Under the pieces are notes generated by a model. The model saw only the letters and a program-made list of their open reading frames with translations, was not told the DNA's origin and searched no databases. From Heterobilharzia americana (lineage: Eukaryota > Platyhelminthes > Trematoda > Strigeidida > Schistosomatidae): a DNA stretch of 64,000 bases. Positions 50,961 through 61,739 of this stretch are shown here, in pieces. A program made the position numbers and the translations under genes. Where the stretch lies: NCBI GenBank assembly GCA_944470555.2, contig OX104130.1, positions 58,437,491-58,501,490 of the forward strand, read 5' to 3'. Each line of letters opens with the position of its first letter. The stretch's first letter is position 1.

Positions 50961-53524
50961 CTTACCAAGATTAGGATCAACTATGTCACTTCCTGTTTGT
51001 TCTCATCTTTCTGAATTTTAATCCCCTATTGTGTTAATTATTGTATTTGTTCCCTCCCCCCAGTCCTCGGTTTAATATATATTGACTTGACAAGTAAATG
51101 TGTGATCATATTGTTCGAAATGTATTGCGCAAATACATCACATTGTTCAGATAAACTTCATCTTCTAATTGTGCTATCGAAGTTTATATCCATCTGTCTG
51201 GAGAGCTAATTGAATTACTTAAAAAGTGATGGAATCAAAAATCTGACACTCAGACGATTTGAAATTTCAGTGGAACCTGTCGTGCATTGTCACAGTTTTG
51301 GTTGAGTTTGACCATCTGCCTTCAGTTCTAGTTCATTGAAGGTGCTCACTTATTTATTAGCGAGAAGTCTCAATTTCATTTTAATGGCATTGGATAGTGG
51401 AAATTTGTCTGGCCAAAGTTCTTCATACAACTTATTTCAAATCCTTCTGACGTTTGTTCCAAAAAGTAACTGCTCATGTGTACATTTAAACTAAAAGCTG
51501 GTTGCTTCAACTAACTTCCAGATACAAACCTGTCGTCTCCTTCTAAATATTTCTGATGCTTGAACACAGCTAACTGAAGTCAGTGTGACGCATATCGATT
51601 TTGGTGTTTACTTACTACATTTTATTTGAGTTCAGCTGGCTACTTGGATTGTTGAAATTCGGTTAACGACTAAAACTTATGATTCTCCAGCTGGGAGCAC
51701 AATCTGAAAGGTAAAGAACAATGAAGACGGCAGCATAAACTGGAGCATATGAAGACAAACTAGCTCTCAAACAACTCTTGAACTTTAGTGGCACTTGGTC
51801 TAGATGTGGAGACCGTTCAGGTGTATCTGTTTCGTGCTTTTACTGGTCACTCATTTAATGATAAAAAGCTAAGTGAGTTGATTTAAGAAATCCCCCTTAT
51901 CTGAATGTTTAGTAGTGAATTTCTGTTCTCATACAGGAGATTTTCAGGATGCTTTTTATACTAGTAGCTTCATCAGATGACACGAAAACTCATACATAGA
52001 CGCTGTTTAGATTATGTCTGTATAAATGGTGTGTGTTCACAGTTTTTTCTCCTGCTGCAACACTGACATATGAATTATACACTAAAATGTTCCGTGTGTA
52101 TATACATTTACATTTATGTAGTCATAGATTAGATTTAACTACCTAACGAACTCTTCTTCACTTTATTCCCCAAGCACTTGATTCTTCATCCCGTTTAATG
52201 AAGCAACTTGCTTAATTAATTCATCCCCCTGCGTCAAGTCTACATTCGTGACTGACCTCCCTACAAAAAATAGATGTCGACCACATCATGGTTATAAGTG
52301 ATGGGCATCAGGAAGAGTTTTCATTAATACAAACACATTGTTGTGCAGGATCATATCAGCCAAATATGTGATGAGGAAACTGACGATCAATTACTAGGCC
52401 TGTAATTACTTTTGAGCCAGGCATGACAAAACTACCGATCCGCAAACTCCCACTTTCACGAAGCCACACCTGACTCATTACTACTTACGTTCAATGTTGT
52501 ACGAACTGGGCTCGATGAAATACCTGTTTATCAGGACACAGTGTAACTCTAGTGTAGGTAAAGTGAATGAAGACGGCAAATAAAAACTGGATGGAGGACA
52601 GAAAACGGATATCTACCACCGACTAAACTATTCTAAATATGAGCTGACTTTGATGCTCCCCCTTTTCTCCTCTAATAAAAGTGTTTATCTCATTGTGATA
52701 TGTGGGGAGGAATATGTAGAAGGATTTCATAGCGCAGCCTGAGATGTGTTATCAGTAAAAAGCACTGTGCAATAATGCTCATATGTTTTTGATGAGAAGA
52801 CAAAAAGCATGCTTCAAGATTAACCTTAAAATGGTGTGATAATGTCAGATTTCGCTGTGATCATCAGTTCCCATGGACGATTCAACAAACATGTATGGAA
52901 ATGACCAGTGGAATCATATAGTTCAAGAGTATTAAGCTTGTAAATAAGTGTCTGTAATGACGACTGGACTTTTGGGTTTTGATCAGAACAGGTGACAGGA
53001 AGCCTCTTTCCATCTGCATTGAAATATGTTAAGGTAAATGTTAATGAGTTAAGAATAACTGTAGTATAGAACTTCCTGTTTGATAAACACTGTAGAATGT
53101 ATGAAGTGAAATAATCTAATGTTGAATGGAGACGCTGAACATAAAGTTTTAGGTGGTGACAACCAGTGATGAACCGAAGCAACTGCTGAACGCGAATTTA
53201 GTCATGCCTTCGACCACCTAAGAACACATCAGAGTTGAAATAAGCCTACATTGTAATCTCTGATTGATTTAGTATCACCAAGACTGGTATCAATGCATGT
53301 TACTCTTCATTCATCATGGTTTATATTTCTTAATTTCCAGTTATCAGAAGTGTTTAATTTCACTTGACTATTTGACTTTTGTGTGTGAGTAGCCTTCTCA
53401 GGTGGATATGTGATCAGATTGCTCAACATGTACTGCTCGAGTACAGCACACTTTTCAGACAAACTGTTTTCTCATTACACTGTCCAAAGCATTCAATGTA
53501 CCATTATAAATACATGCGTGAAAA
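50961..53524. other. Spacer of the palindrome, no supported gene
   Basis: Contains 3' flank of the Penelope-like fragment up to about 51100, then unrecognised AT-rich sequence. The only long ORF is listed separately (52826-53182). Confidence 0.4.
52826..53182 (-). other. Unassigned 118-codon ORF, possible terminal exon
   Basis: Minus-strand ORF with no recognised family. A TTTCAATGCAG acceptor-like site inside it could start a terminal exon encoding DGKRLPVTCSDQNPKVQSS to SDIITPF. This is weak evidence and chance remains likely. Confidence 0.2.
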
Positions 53525-54162
53525 CACTGAGTATTTCGAGAAAGTGTGCAAAGTGTTACTAGAATTCACCACGAAAGTAAACCCAGTATTCGCGTTTCAG
53601 ACAATCACTTGTAGGACCAATTAGCACTGGACGTCAAATGCCTTAGTGGTGGAAAGTTAGTGAGTGGTCGGTAAAGCATTTTATGGCATCACTTAATTGA
53701 TAAAATATAATTTTTATCTCCTAACAGAATAACATTCTCCAAGTTCTCCTCAAGTAAGCCATCGGTGTGCATTCTTTGAAGACATGAAAATCAAGGTGAA
53801 CATTTCAACATCATTCACGACAGATGTAGATTTTACAAGACGACTATGTCTAGATTGATGCAAAGCTGAGAAGTATGATGCACAGAAATCTGTTCAGCGC
53901 AACTATCAGTGTAATGAATAACAAATATTATTAACACTCAGTTCAGCCATTTTTTCCAATTGAAACTGAGAAGTTGTGTTTTCGTTGTTCTAAACACAGT
54001 GTCTCGGTTTCTCTCAGTCATCCAGTTACATCCTCTTGTACAAACTCAATGAACAATGATGTTATGAGTGAGTTATCTCATTTTACCACACTTATTCGAA
54101 TATGCACCTAAACATATCTATTCATTTGCACGCATCTTCATCATTATTTCTCTAGCTTCATA

Positions 54163-54360
54163 ATGACGCGAAAGAAATCCCTCCGTAGGAGGGGTACATA
54201 TGCTAAAGGATACAAATTTGAATCAAACTGTGTTAATGTGAAACACAATGCACTATGTCAAATTCGATCACGGCATCATCATTCACAATTTAATAAAATT
54301 GAGTCCACGAAAACGAACTCAATACAAGTGGAGAAATCGCGTATATCTGATACACGCTAA
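54163..54360 (+). other. Short ORF in the right palindrome arm, counterpart of 43621-43812
   Basis: A 65-codon basic ORF (TRKKSLRRRGTYAKG). Its last third resembles the left-arm ORF. The left-arm counterpart of the first part has stops, so coding function is not supported by conservation. Confidence 0.2.
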
Positions 54361-55766
54361 TAGAGTTTATCGAGGTTTCTATTCAAATACCAATTTCAGA
54401 ATTCAGTAAATTTTCGTATAAGGTAGGTGCATGTACTGATTTTTGAAACAAAACATCTTGAAAAAGATTACTGAGTTTCTTCATTGTCTACAGCAAGTTT
54501 TGTTGTATGTATAATGTGAAATGTTTCGCAATTTTAATCATCTGTCAGCATATTATATTTTACGAGTGGCTGGATTCACTTATGTGGAGACGTGAATCTC
54601 TCCAATGGTGTGGTACGGGCAGAAATCCTGTATCCCATACACCACTGTGCGAAACGAATTACTGTTCTTTATACACACATCCTCAATTCGGTTGTTTTGT
54701 ATTCAAATTGCATTCAGCTATATTCACATTTAGAAGTGTTACATTTCAAACTCAATTTTTTTCTTCGTTCATGTTAATACCTAACCTGATAGTATTCACC
54801 TAGATACTCCAGAAAGGAATTTAGACATCTTAATTAAACGTGAATTATTGAAGAAAGCTAAAAATACCCGCTCATCACAATATGACTTAAATATAGTAAA
54901 TTTACACACCATATATCATTGAAGAATAAATATAATACCGTCTAAAGTTTTAGACAAATTTCGACTATATTGTGTCCCATAGTTTGTGAACCAACCGAAA
55001 GAAAACTGAACATCGGGAATACATGAAATGTTTTCATGTAGCGTCTCATGGCATACTCGAATATATAGAAACAGACTCCAGATTGATTTGCAGTCAAACA
55101 TCAAAATAAATCGCACAACAATAGAAAGTTACGAAATATTTACAGGTGTTGAAAATGGGCAAATAAACTAATGATTATAATACAAGATATATATTTACAT
55201 CACGAAGGAGGTGTCTTGTATGATGGATCACCTACAATTGTCATGGAGAACTGGAAGGTTTGACATACTTCATTGGAAGGCACAATGATGGTTTAAGATA
55301 TTTAACTGCTTGTGGTAATGCTATTCTCAGATGTCCTATGCTTGCTCCTCTCCAGTGGATCAGTCATATTTCGCAAGAAATTTTAAAGAACTTTTCAAAA
55401 TTAGCCAAATATCTTGAGTTTTTTAAATGTTCTGCTGCAGGTTTGAATATAGATTTCCGTTCGCCAACTGCAAGCCACATGAGATAATGTTCATGAGTCC
55501 ATCTCATATCTCTGCATAGCACTGCTGATGTCCTCGACTCTACAAGAACAAGTATACCATTACACTCACAGTGATGTGACCCAATGCTCCAACCCACCCT
55601 TCATGTACTGACCAAAGAGTTTGTGACAGGAGAATATGATTCTAATATTGACGGCAGAAAATGTTCTGTTTAGAAATCTTCATGGTTGCCTCTTAAAAGC
55701 ATTTGGCACTTTATCCAGTTGGATTCAAGAATCAAAACTAAATTTCCCAATGTGGAATGATACAAA

Positions 55767-55771
<5 letters not shown>

Positions 55772-55825
<54 letters not shown>

Positions 55826-55884
55826 TATCGTATCATATCATATCATATCATATCATATCATATCATATCAGATCAGATCAGATC
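55772..55884. repeat. (TA)n followed by (ATATC)n microsatellite
   Basis: TA run to 55823, then pentamer units ATATC changing into AGATC. The matching left-arm position near 40050 has only a short TA-poor sequence, so the expansion arose after the duplication. Confidence 0.9.
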
Positions 55885-56297
55885 ATTTCATCTGATTTTC
55901 ACCGCTGACTGAAATGGTTTTGTCCCTGTTAAGTAAATTTGTTATGTTTGGTTTCGAACGAGAATTGCTCTCTCTCTGTAACTCTGTTAATCACTATTGC
56001 ATCATCACTAACTGTTACACACAGTAACATAGAGCGTCCTACAGTCACCAATCCGTGGACTGTTTCCCCGCAAAACAAACCTTAGCATACTACTGAAAAT
56101 AATCATTGTGCGAAGCAATTAGAATAGCAGACTAGAGTGCAGCAACGATTTTGAACTGTCAATATATTGTTGTGTTTCAATGTATGTTCATGTCGATACT
56201 TTCCTGTTTCCGAATTTTTCGAGGCAGAAACTACTACATGCAAAGCTCTGGAGACGAATCGATCTGTATTGGCCATCAAACACCATGGATAATAAAT

Positions 56298-56307
56298 CGT
56301 GAAGTAT
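56298..56307. repeat. Target-site duplication, 3' side of LINE
   Basis: CGTGAAGTAT, identical to 60252-60261. Confidence 0.85.
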
Positions 56308-56503
56308 CATCATCATCATCATTATCAACATAGGACCAGGCATTACTGCGTAACGGTCCGAGTTGCCACACCTCATATCAGCACATCAAGTAAAAAGGTA
56401 GTGAGGTGAAGGATGAAGATAAGTGAATGCAGTCAAAAGAAATATAAAGTACGAGAAGAAAGGAAAGAGGAGTGACAAAATAGTGAGATTCGGTATAGCG
56501 TTG

Positions 56504-57070
56504 TTAAGATGAGGATAATGTGTGTATACATCTGCGCCACTGACTTCGGTTCTGAGCCATATCACCTAGGGTCTCCAACCACTGGTTCCTCTTGTCCCGT
56601 GGACCCCAACCACCTAGTCTGCATCGTCCTACATGGCTTAAACCAACAGTCAGAGACTTCATACATTGGTGCCATGTTTTAGTCTGGCCACCTCGGGCCT
56701 TTTTCCAGCCTGAACCCACCTCAGCCAACATTGTGTGACGAGGCAATCGGTGACTAGGCATACGTAGTACGTGTCCCAACCATCTCAGTCGATGAAGGTT
56801 CACAACCTCGTCGACTGACTTACCTCTTCTCCCCAAAACTCTACACCTAACTTCTGCATTACTCACATGGTGACACCACGGAATACGTCCTATACTACGA
56901 AGGCAACGGTGGTCAAACACCTGAAACCTTTTCATGTCTTCCACTTTCAATGGCCATGTTTCACAGCCATACAGTAGAACAGAGCGGACTGCTGTGCAGT
57001 ACACGCGACCCTTAATAGACAAACGAATATCACGGCGGCGCCATAGGTGGCGCAAATTGGCAAAAGCCAA
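56504..57070 (-). pseudogene. LINE C-terminal region, frameshifted from the reverse transcriptase
   Basis: The 188 codons from the first Met contain RVYCTAVRSVLLYGCETW, VFDHRCLRSI and RLRWLGHVLRMP, the usual tail of this LINE class. The frame is open upstream into GGLVADEISARIQKAR, which follows SRINP of the main ORF after a shift of one base near 57110. Ends with TLSSS and a stop at 56504. Confidence 0.85.
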
Positions 57071-57108
57071 TCGAGCCTTTTGTATCCGTGCAGAAATCTC
57101 ATCGGCAA

Positions 57109-59421
57109 CTAACCCACCGGGTTGATCCTACTTCCCAGGTAAGTGAAGTGGTCAACACACTCAACCACTTCACTCTCTATTGTTAACCGCGGTACCGCTG
57201 AAGACCAGTCCTGGAGCAAAAATTTGCATTTGGGTGGTGAAAATCGCATCCCAAACATTCTCAAATTCCCACTCAAAGTGTTCAGAAGACTCTGCATCTT
57301 GTCAGCGTCTTCACCTAACAGGACTATGTCATCTGCATATTCTAGATCTAAGGAAAATTCACCTGTGATCCGGTCAACGTCTTTGTAATTAGGTGACGAG
57401 AGGGAAACCTCCATAAGAATATCTATGATAAAATTAAATAAGAATGGGGATAGTGGGCATCCTTGACGGACACCACTTGATGAGTATAGCTCCCTGGACA
57501 ACTCACCATAGGCTCTAACATGCCCACAAGTGTTCGAGTAGAGAGCTTTCAATAAGGTGATGTACTTACTAGGCACGCCTTTCAGTGACAGACACTGCCA
57601 TAAGACTTCTCGATCAACGGAGTCAAATGCCGCCTTCAGGTCGAGAAATACAGCTATTGTCGGGCGTCTGTAAGCATGCCTATGTTCCAGGACCTGGCGC
57701 AGTGTGAATATTTGGTCGATACATCCACGGCCAGGTCTAAAGCCTGCCTGGTTTTCTCGGGCTTGCTGTTCCCGAGCTCCACTCAGGCGTCGGAGAATTA
57801 TAGAACTTAGGATCTTAGACACTATGTTTGTCAGGCTGATTCCTCTGTGGTTATCACAAGAGGACTTCTCGCCTTTCTTGAAGACTGGGATGATGAGTGA
57901 CTTAGACCAGTCGGAGGGGATCGTATTTGATTCCCATATACTGGCTAACACTTCCGTTAGCCTGACTAAGAGAACTCTACCACCATTCTTGTATACCTCA
58001 GCAGGTAGTCCGTCTGGTCCTGCTGCCCTTCCCCGTTTCAGGCTACCTACCGCTTTCTCAACTTCTTCTAGTGTTGGGGGACCTGTCTCTATGTCCCATT
58101 CAGGGTCCGACTGGATAGCGGGCAGCGCAATGGTGGCTGGAGGCCAGTTAAACTGTTCCTCAAAGTGTTCTGCCCATCGTCCCAGTCGCCTTCCCTGCGA
58201 GTGAATCGCCGATCCGTCCTTCTCCGCTATAACCTCACTAACTGTTGTTGACCATTTCCCCCCAGTCTCCTTAATAAGTCTAAATAACTGTCTACTGTTA
58301 CCGATCGCCGCTGCCTTTTCCATCTCTTTAGCCTTTGCTGCCCACCACTGTTCACGATCGTTGCGCAGACTTTTTCTTAATTTATTTTTAAGTTGCGCTC
58401 GCTCTTCATTGTACTCAGAGCCTGCAGGGATGCATTCACGTGCATCCATTAGTTTGGAAGAAGCTGCTGATATCCACTGGCTCTTTTTAGCCATTATCTT
58501 GGAGTCGGCTACAGTCTCCAGTGCTGCTTTTACAGTAGACTGAAGATGGCACCAAGCTTCTTCTGGATGAGTGACAGTCTTTTGTTCCGATAACTGCCTA
58601 GCCAACTTCTCACTGAACACGGCTTTGGTGTTTTCGTTGTCCAGCAGAACTCGTAGTGGTTTTGTTGCCAAATTTTTTCTACGTCCATTGAGACGCAGGC
58701 ATATACGTGCTCGGACCAACGCATGATCGCTGTCCAAACACGTACTCCAGAAGGAGCGGCAGTCTTCCACCGATCCTCTCCAGCGATGACTAATAGCAAT
58801 GTGGTCTATCTGTGTCCATCGCTGAGTCGAGCTCGGTGGACGCCAGGTCAGACAGTGCCTTTCTTTATGTCTGAAATTTGTGCTGGCTAAAAATAGGCGG
58901 TTATCTGAGCATAGTTGTAATAGGCGATCACCGTTATCTGTACGTTCAGCTGGGATTCCGAAAGTGCCACCTAAGTGCCTTTCTGCCTCACTCAGTCTAC
59001 CCACCTGTGCGTTGAGGTCACCTGCAACAACCACTACGTCCGAACGTTTGGCTTTCGAGAGGAGGTTAGACAGTTTATGGTAGAACTCGTCCTTCACTTC
59101 ATCCGAACTACAGTCAGTGGGTGCGTAAGCAGAGATTACAAAGAGACAACGGCGAGTCTCACTATTCCTTTTAGTTCTCACTGTGCCGTTCAGCCTCATA
59201 GCGCAGAGGCGACTATCAACTGGGATCCAGTCTAGTAGTGAGTTTTCTGCCCTGGTGCTTAATGCTATACCTACACCTGCAAGACCACGAGAGCTAGCTA
59301 TCGAATCTCCAGAAACTCGAAGGGTGAATTTTGCAGATTCACCAGATTGGTCAGGAGAGGTCAGGTGAATAACCACACTTGGGTCCTGTATGCGTGTCTC
59401 ACAAACACAGCACACATCCAT
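57109..59421 (-). CDS. LINE endonuclease and reverse transcriptase (frameshifted at both ends)
   Basis: A 770-codon ORF. Residues 1-240 are an APE-type endonuclease: CCVCETRIQ at the start, SAYAPTD near 98, GDLNAQVGR near 134 to 142, the TQIDHIAIS block near 203 to 211, and SDHALVR near 231. Residues about 450-720 are the reverse transcriptase: GRAAGPDGLP near 464, ENQAGFRPGRGC near 556, VFLDLKAAFDSVD near 591, GVRQGCPLSPFLFN near 650 and the catalytic LEYADD near 693. The true start lies upstream in another frame (KLHIGAFNVRTL), so Met1 is not the native start. It drives target-primed reverse transcription when intact. This copy needs two frame corrections and is probably inactive as it stands. 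Confidence 0.9.
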   Translation of the reverse strand: MDVCCVCETRIQDPSVVIHLTSPDQSGESAKFTLRVSGDSIASSRGLAGVGIALSTRAENSLLDWIPVDSRLCAMRLNGTVRTKRNSETRRCLFVISAYAPTDCSSDEVKDEFYHKLSNLLSKAKRSDVVVVAGDLNAQVGRLSEAERHLGGTFGIPAERTDNGDRLLQLCSDNRLFLASTNFRHKERHCLTWRPPSSTQRWTQIDHIAISHRWRGSVEDCRSFWSTCLDSDHALVRARICLRLNGRRKNLATKPLRVLLDNENTKAVFSEKLARQLSEQKTVTHPEEAWCHLQSTVKAALETVADSKIMAKKSQWISAASSKLMDARECIPAGSEYNEERAQLKNKLRKSLRNDREQWWAAKAKEMEKAAAIGNSRQLFRLIKETGGKWSTTVSEVIAEKDGSAIHSQGRRLGRWAEHFEEQFNWPPATIALPAIQSDPEWDIETGPPTLEEVEKAVGSLKRGRAAGPDGLPAEVYKNGGRVLLVRLTEVLASIWESNTIPSDWSKSLIIPVFKKGEKSSCDNHRGISLTNIVSKILSSIILRRLSGAREQQARENQAGFRPGRGCIDQIFTLRQVLEHRHAYRRPTIAVFLDLKAAFDSVDREVLWQCLSLKGVPSKYITLLKALYSNTCGHVRAYGELSRELYSSSGVRQGCPLSPFLFNFIIDILMEVSLSSPNYKDVDRITGEFSLDLEYADDIVLLGEDADKMQSLLNTLSGNLRMFGMRFSPPKCKFLLQDWSSAVPRLTIESEVVECVDHFTYLGSRINPVG

Positions 59422-59439
59422 GCCCGAGTTGCTAGAGTC

Positions 59440-59780
59440 TTTGCCAACGAAGCCTGTTGGCCAATTTGACGGAGGGTGCGGACATTGAAGGCTCCAATAT
59501 GTAATTTGGAGCGTGGTTTAAGGAGACCAGGGATGCTGTTCTGTGGACTCAGATCGTTGTCGAAGGCTGCAGAGGTAGGAGAAATTGAAGATGATGCAGC
59601 ATCATTAATTAAGAGACGTGAAGGAAGATTAGAAGGTAATGATGGAGGAGGAGGATAGCAGTCAGAAGAAACTTGGGTGCTGACAGAGTTGTGAGGGCGG
59701 TTGACACTTCCCGGCTGCCCACACCGTGGAAGGCTATTTCTTCTTAAGGTACCTGAAAGAGATTTGTGTGACCGCAGAGC
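59440..59780 (-). pseudogene. N-terminal segment of the LINE ORF in a shifted frame
   Basis: Minus-strand frame open from about 59770 through a Pro/Ser-rich stretch to SKLHIGAFNVRTLRQIG and LAKTLATRA, which is the beginning of the endonuclease domain. It goes out of frame at about 59420, where the 770-codon ORF takes over. Confidence 0.75.
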
Positions 59781-60251
59781 CCATCGGACATCTGCTTGAG
59801 GCCTGTCACACCCAGCCTTTTGAGTATGATTATTTTGAATTTTTGTATTTTTGGGGCCGGATGAGCGAAAGGAAACGACAAGTGAACCAACACCGCCGGC
59901 CCGGCAGACCGTGGGGCGTGGTGGAGTGTGTTATTTTTGGGGCCGACCTTTTCTAACCCCCCCTTCCACTGAGAAGGCAGCATCAGCTTGGCACTGCTGG
60001 TCATCCAAGGGAAACACCTTACTGCTGTCACACCCCATCCAGCTAGCAGCAGTACGACTTCGCCCTCAGACCCCCATCATAGTGTAGCAATTTACACTAT
60101 AACGGTAACTGCTTTTCGTCTAACCACTACCCAACAGACCTTTCTGGTATGGTAGGACCTCGAGGGAACAAGCGTTCCACCAGCATAGCTCGTTGGGTCA
60201 TTGTGATATGCAAACCCGACCACCACGTCAAGGTGGCAGCTATCGGTCGGC

Positions 60252-60261
60252 CGTGAAGTAT
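60252..60261. repeat. Target-site duplication, 5' side of LINE
   Basis: CGTGAAGTAT, identical to 56298-56307. Confidence 0.85.
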
Positions 60262-60620
60262 GTATTGATTCAATTAGAGCAACATGTCATAAAGTGTGTT
60301 CTTACACTAAGCATATCAGAAGTTAAGCTATTACTCACGGTTAAATAAAAACCGAATAAGTCTAAATAAAGTGATCAAATCGTGCAAAACATAAGACTTA
60401 AACGCAACAAAATAAATGAAGATAGGATGATAATAAAGTAAAATCAACTCATGGTTTGTGGTAAGCAAAAGATAGACTGGAACGAGTTCGGTCATCATAT
60501 TCAGGGAATAAACAGATCAAAGCGGTTAGTTTCGTAAATGGGAGTTCTGTTCTACACTAAACAGTGAGTTTGTGACATATGCAGTGCAAAATCAGTGATT
60601 TCATGGCATGGCATGATCAT

Positions 60621-61739
60621 ATGACACTTTGTCTTGATTTCTTCCAGCACAGATTTCTTACTTCTCTGTGCCACATTACTGTTTTCACTGTGGTCGGTGA
60701 AACTATGTACGTTACTCTTCGTCCGTAATTTATTGGTTGTATGCAGCAGAAGAAAACCGGCGGAAGCGGTAGAACGGATCTATATTTTTCGGCTCCAATC
60801 TTCCTTACTTTCTCTCCCATGTTGATAAAGGGAAAAAGATGTATGTATTTTCGAGACTGTTGAGTCAGGGAATCATTTCGTTTCATACTACAAATGTTTT
60901 TTTCAGTTACATAATGGCAGACGTTATGTTCCTGATTATTTTGAGAGTACACGCTCTTCTAACTATTGTCCATCTGGAATGGCAAATGTCACCCAATCCA
61001 ACACTTCGGATGAATCGCAGAGAGAAAGGATCAAATGTACCTAGAAATGATATTGTACAGATTTGGAAATGTTAACATATTAGAAGTAAGTGACAACGAA
61101 TCGATTTGCAAGACGGTTTACTATATTGTAATTTCCTTCCGATACATGTGTAATCTGTGAATTTGTAGCAGAGATAATAAAAAGATACCATGCATTTAGA
61201 TTCCTTAGTTAACTTTAACAGAGCAAAAACGACGAAATCTGCAGAATGAAATGATATCATTTTACTTCACAAATACGCTTCAGCTACACACTCTCAAAGA
61301 ACAACGGTTTCATTATGTAGTTACGATTATTGATTTCTTACTTTTAAAAAATCTTATGTTTGGGTAGTAGGAGTTTCAGATTCCACAACCAGCACGTCGC
61401 CACTGAGTTAATGGGTTGGAGCAAGATAATTAAGTTCCACTCATTTGGCTTATTAGATTTATAACAGAGCCGAACAGTACTGGAGTGGAATTACATTCTA
61501 CCACAGTGTTCAAATTTTACTCTTATTAATGGTCACTGAAGCAGATATAGTATGAAAACCCATATGTGTACTGAGATGAATACTAAGGATAAAAGCGGTT
61601 ACAGGAATGAAGTTAATTCAGCGAAACAAATCAGGGAAGGAAGAAAATGTATGTAACAAAAAATATAATTTAACAATTTGCTGAAGAAAGTTAATACGAA
61701 TATTCAAGCTTCAGGAAGGTCAAAGAGCATATATATTTG
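60621..61739. other. Spacer between palindrome arm and decayed LINE, nothing recognised
   Basis: Short ORFs on both strands without family resemblance. Confidence 0.4.

Larger units (their letters stand above)
56308..60251 (-). mobile_element. Full-length APE-type LINE with perfect 10-base target-site duplication
   Basis: A non-LTR retrotransposon of 3944 bases on the minus strand. Its 5' end (CCGACCGATAGCTGCC) is at 60251, and its 3' end is a short GAT-repeat tail at 56308. The flanking CGTGAAGTAT duplications and the empty site in the left arm fix both borders. It encodes an N-terminal extension from about 59770, an AP-endonuclease domain, a reverse transcriptase with intact YADD and a C-terminal tail, broken by two apparent single-base frameshifts (near 59420 and 57110). 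The few defects and clean duplication suggest a fairly recent insertion. It is not closely related to LINE copies 1-3; a decayed relative follows at 61740. Confidence 0.92.
53525..60620 (-). repeat. Right arm of a large interrupted palindrome
   Basis: Reverse-complement counterpart of 39350-44570. The inner boundary is near 53530 and the outer boundary near 60600. It contains a full-length LINE (56308-60251) and a TA/ATATC microsatellite expansion (55772-55884), both absent from the left arm. The collinear block order shows that these are two arms of one duplication, not separate repeats. Confidence 0.75.

Noticed and set aside
57704..58204. 166-codon plus-strand ORF
   Set aside because: Exact antisense of the reverse transcriptase coding region of the full-length LINE.
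60617..60952. 111-codon minus-strand ORF
   Set aside because: No family, signal or conserved counterpart; composition looks like chance open frame.
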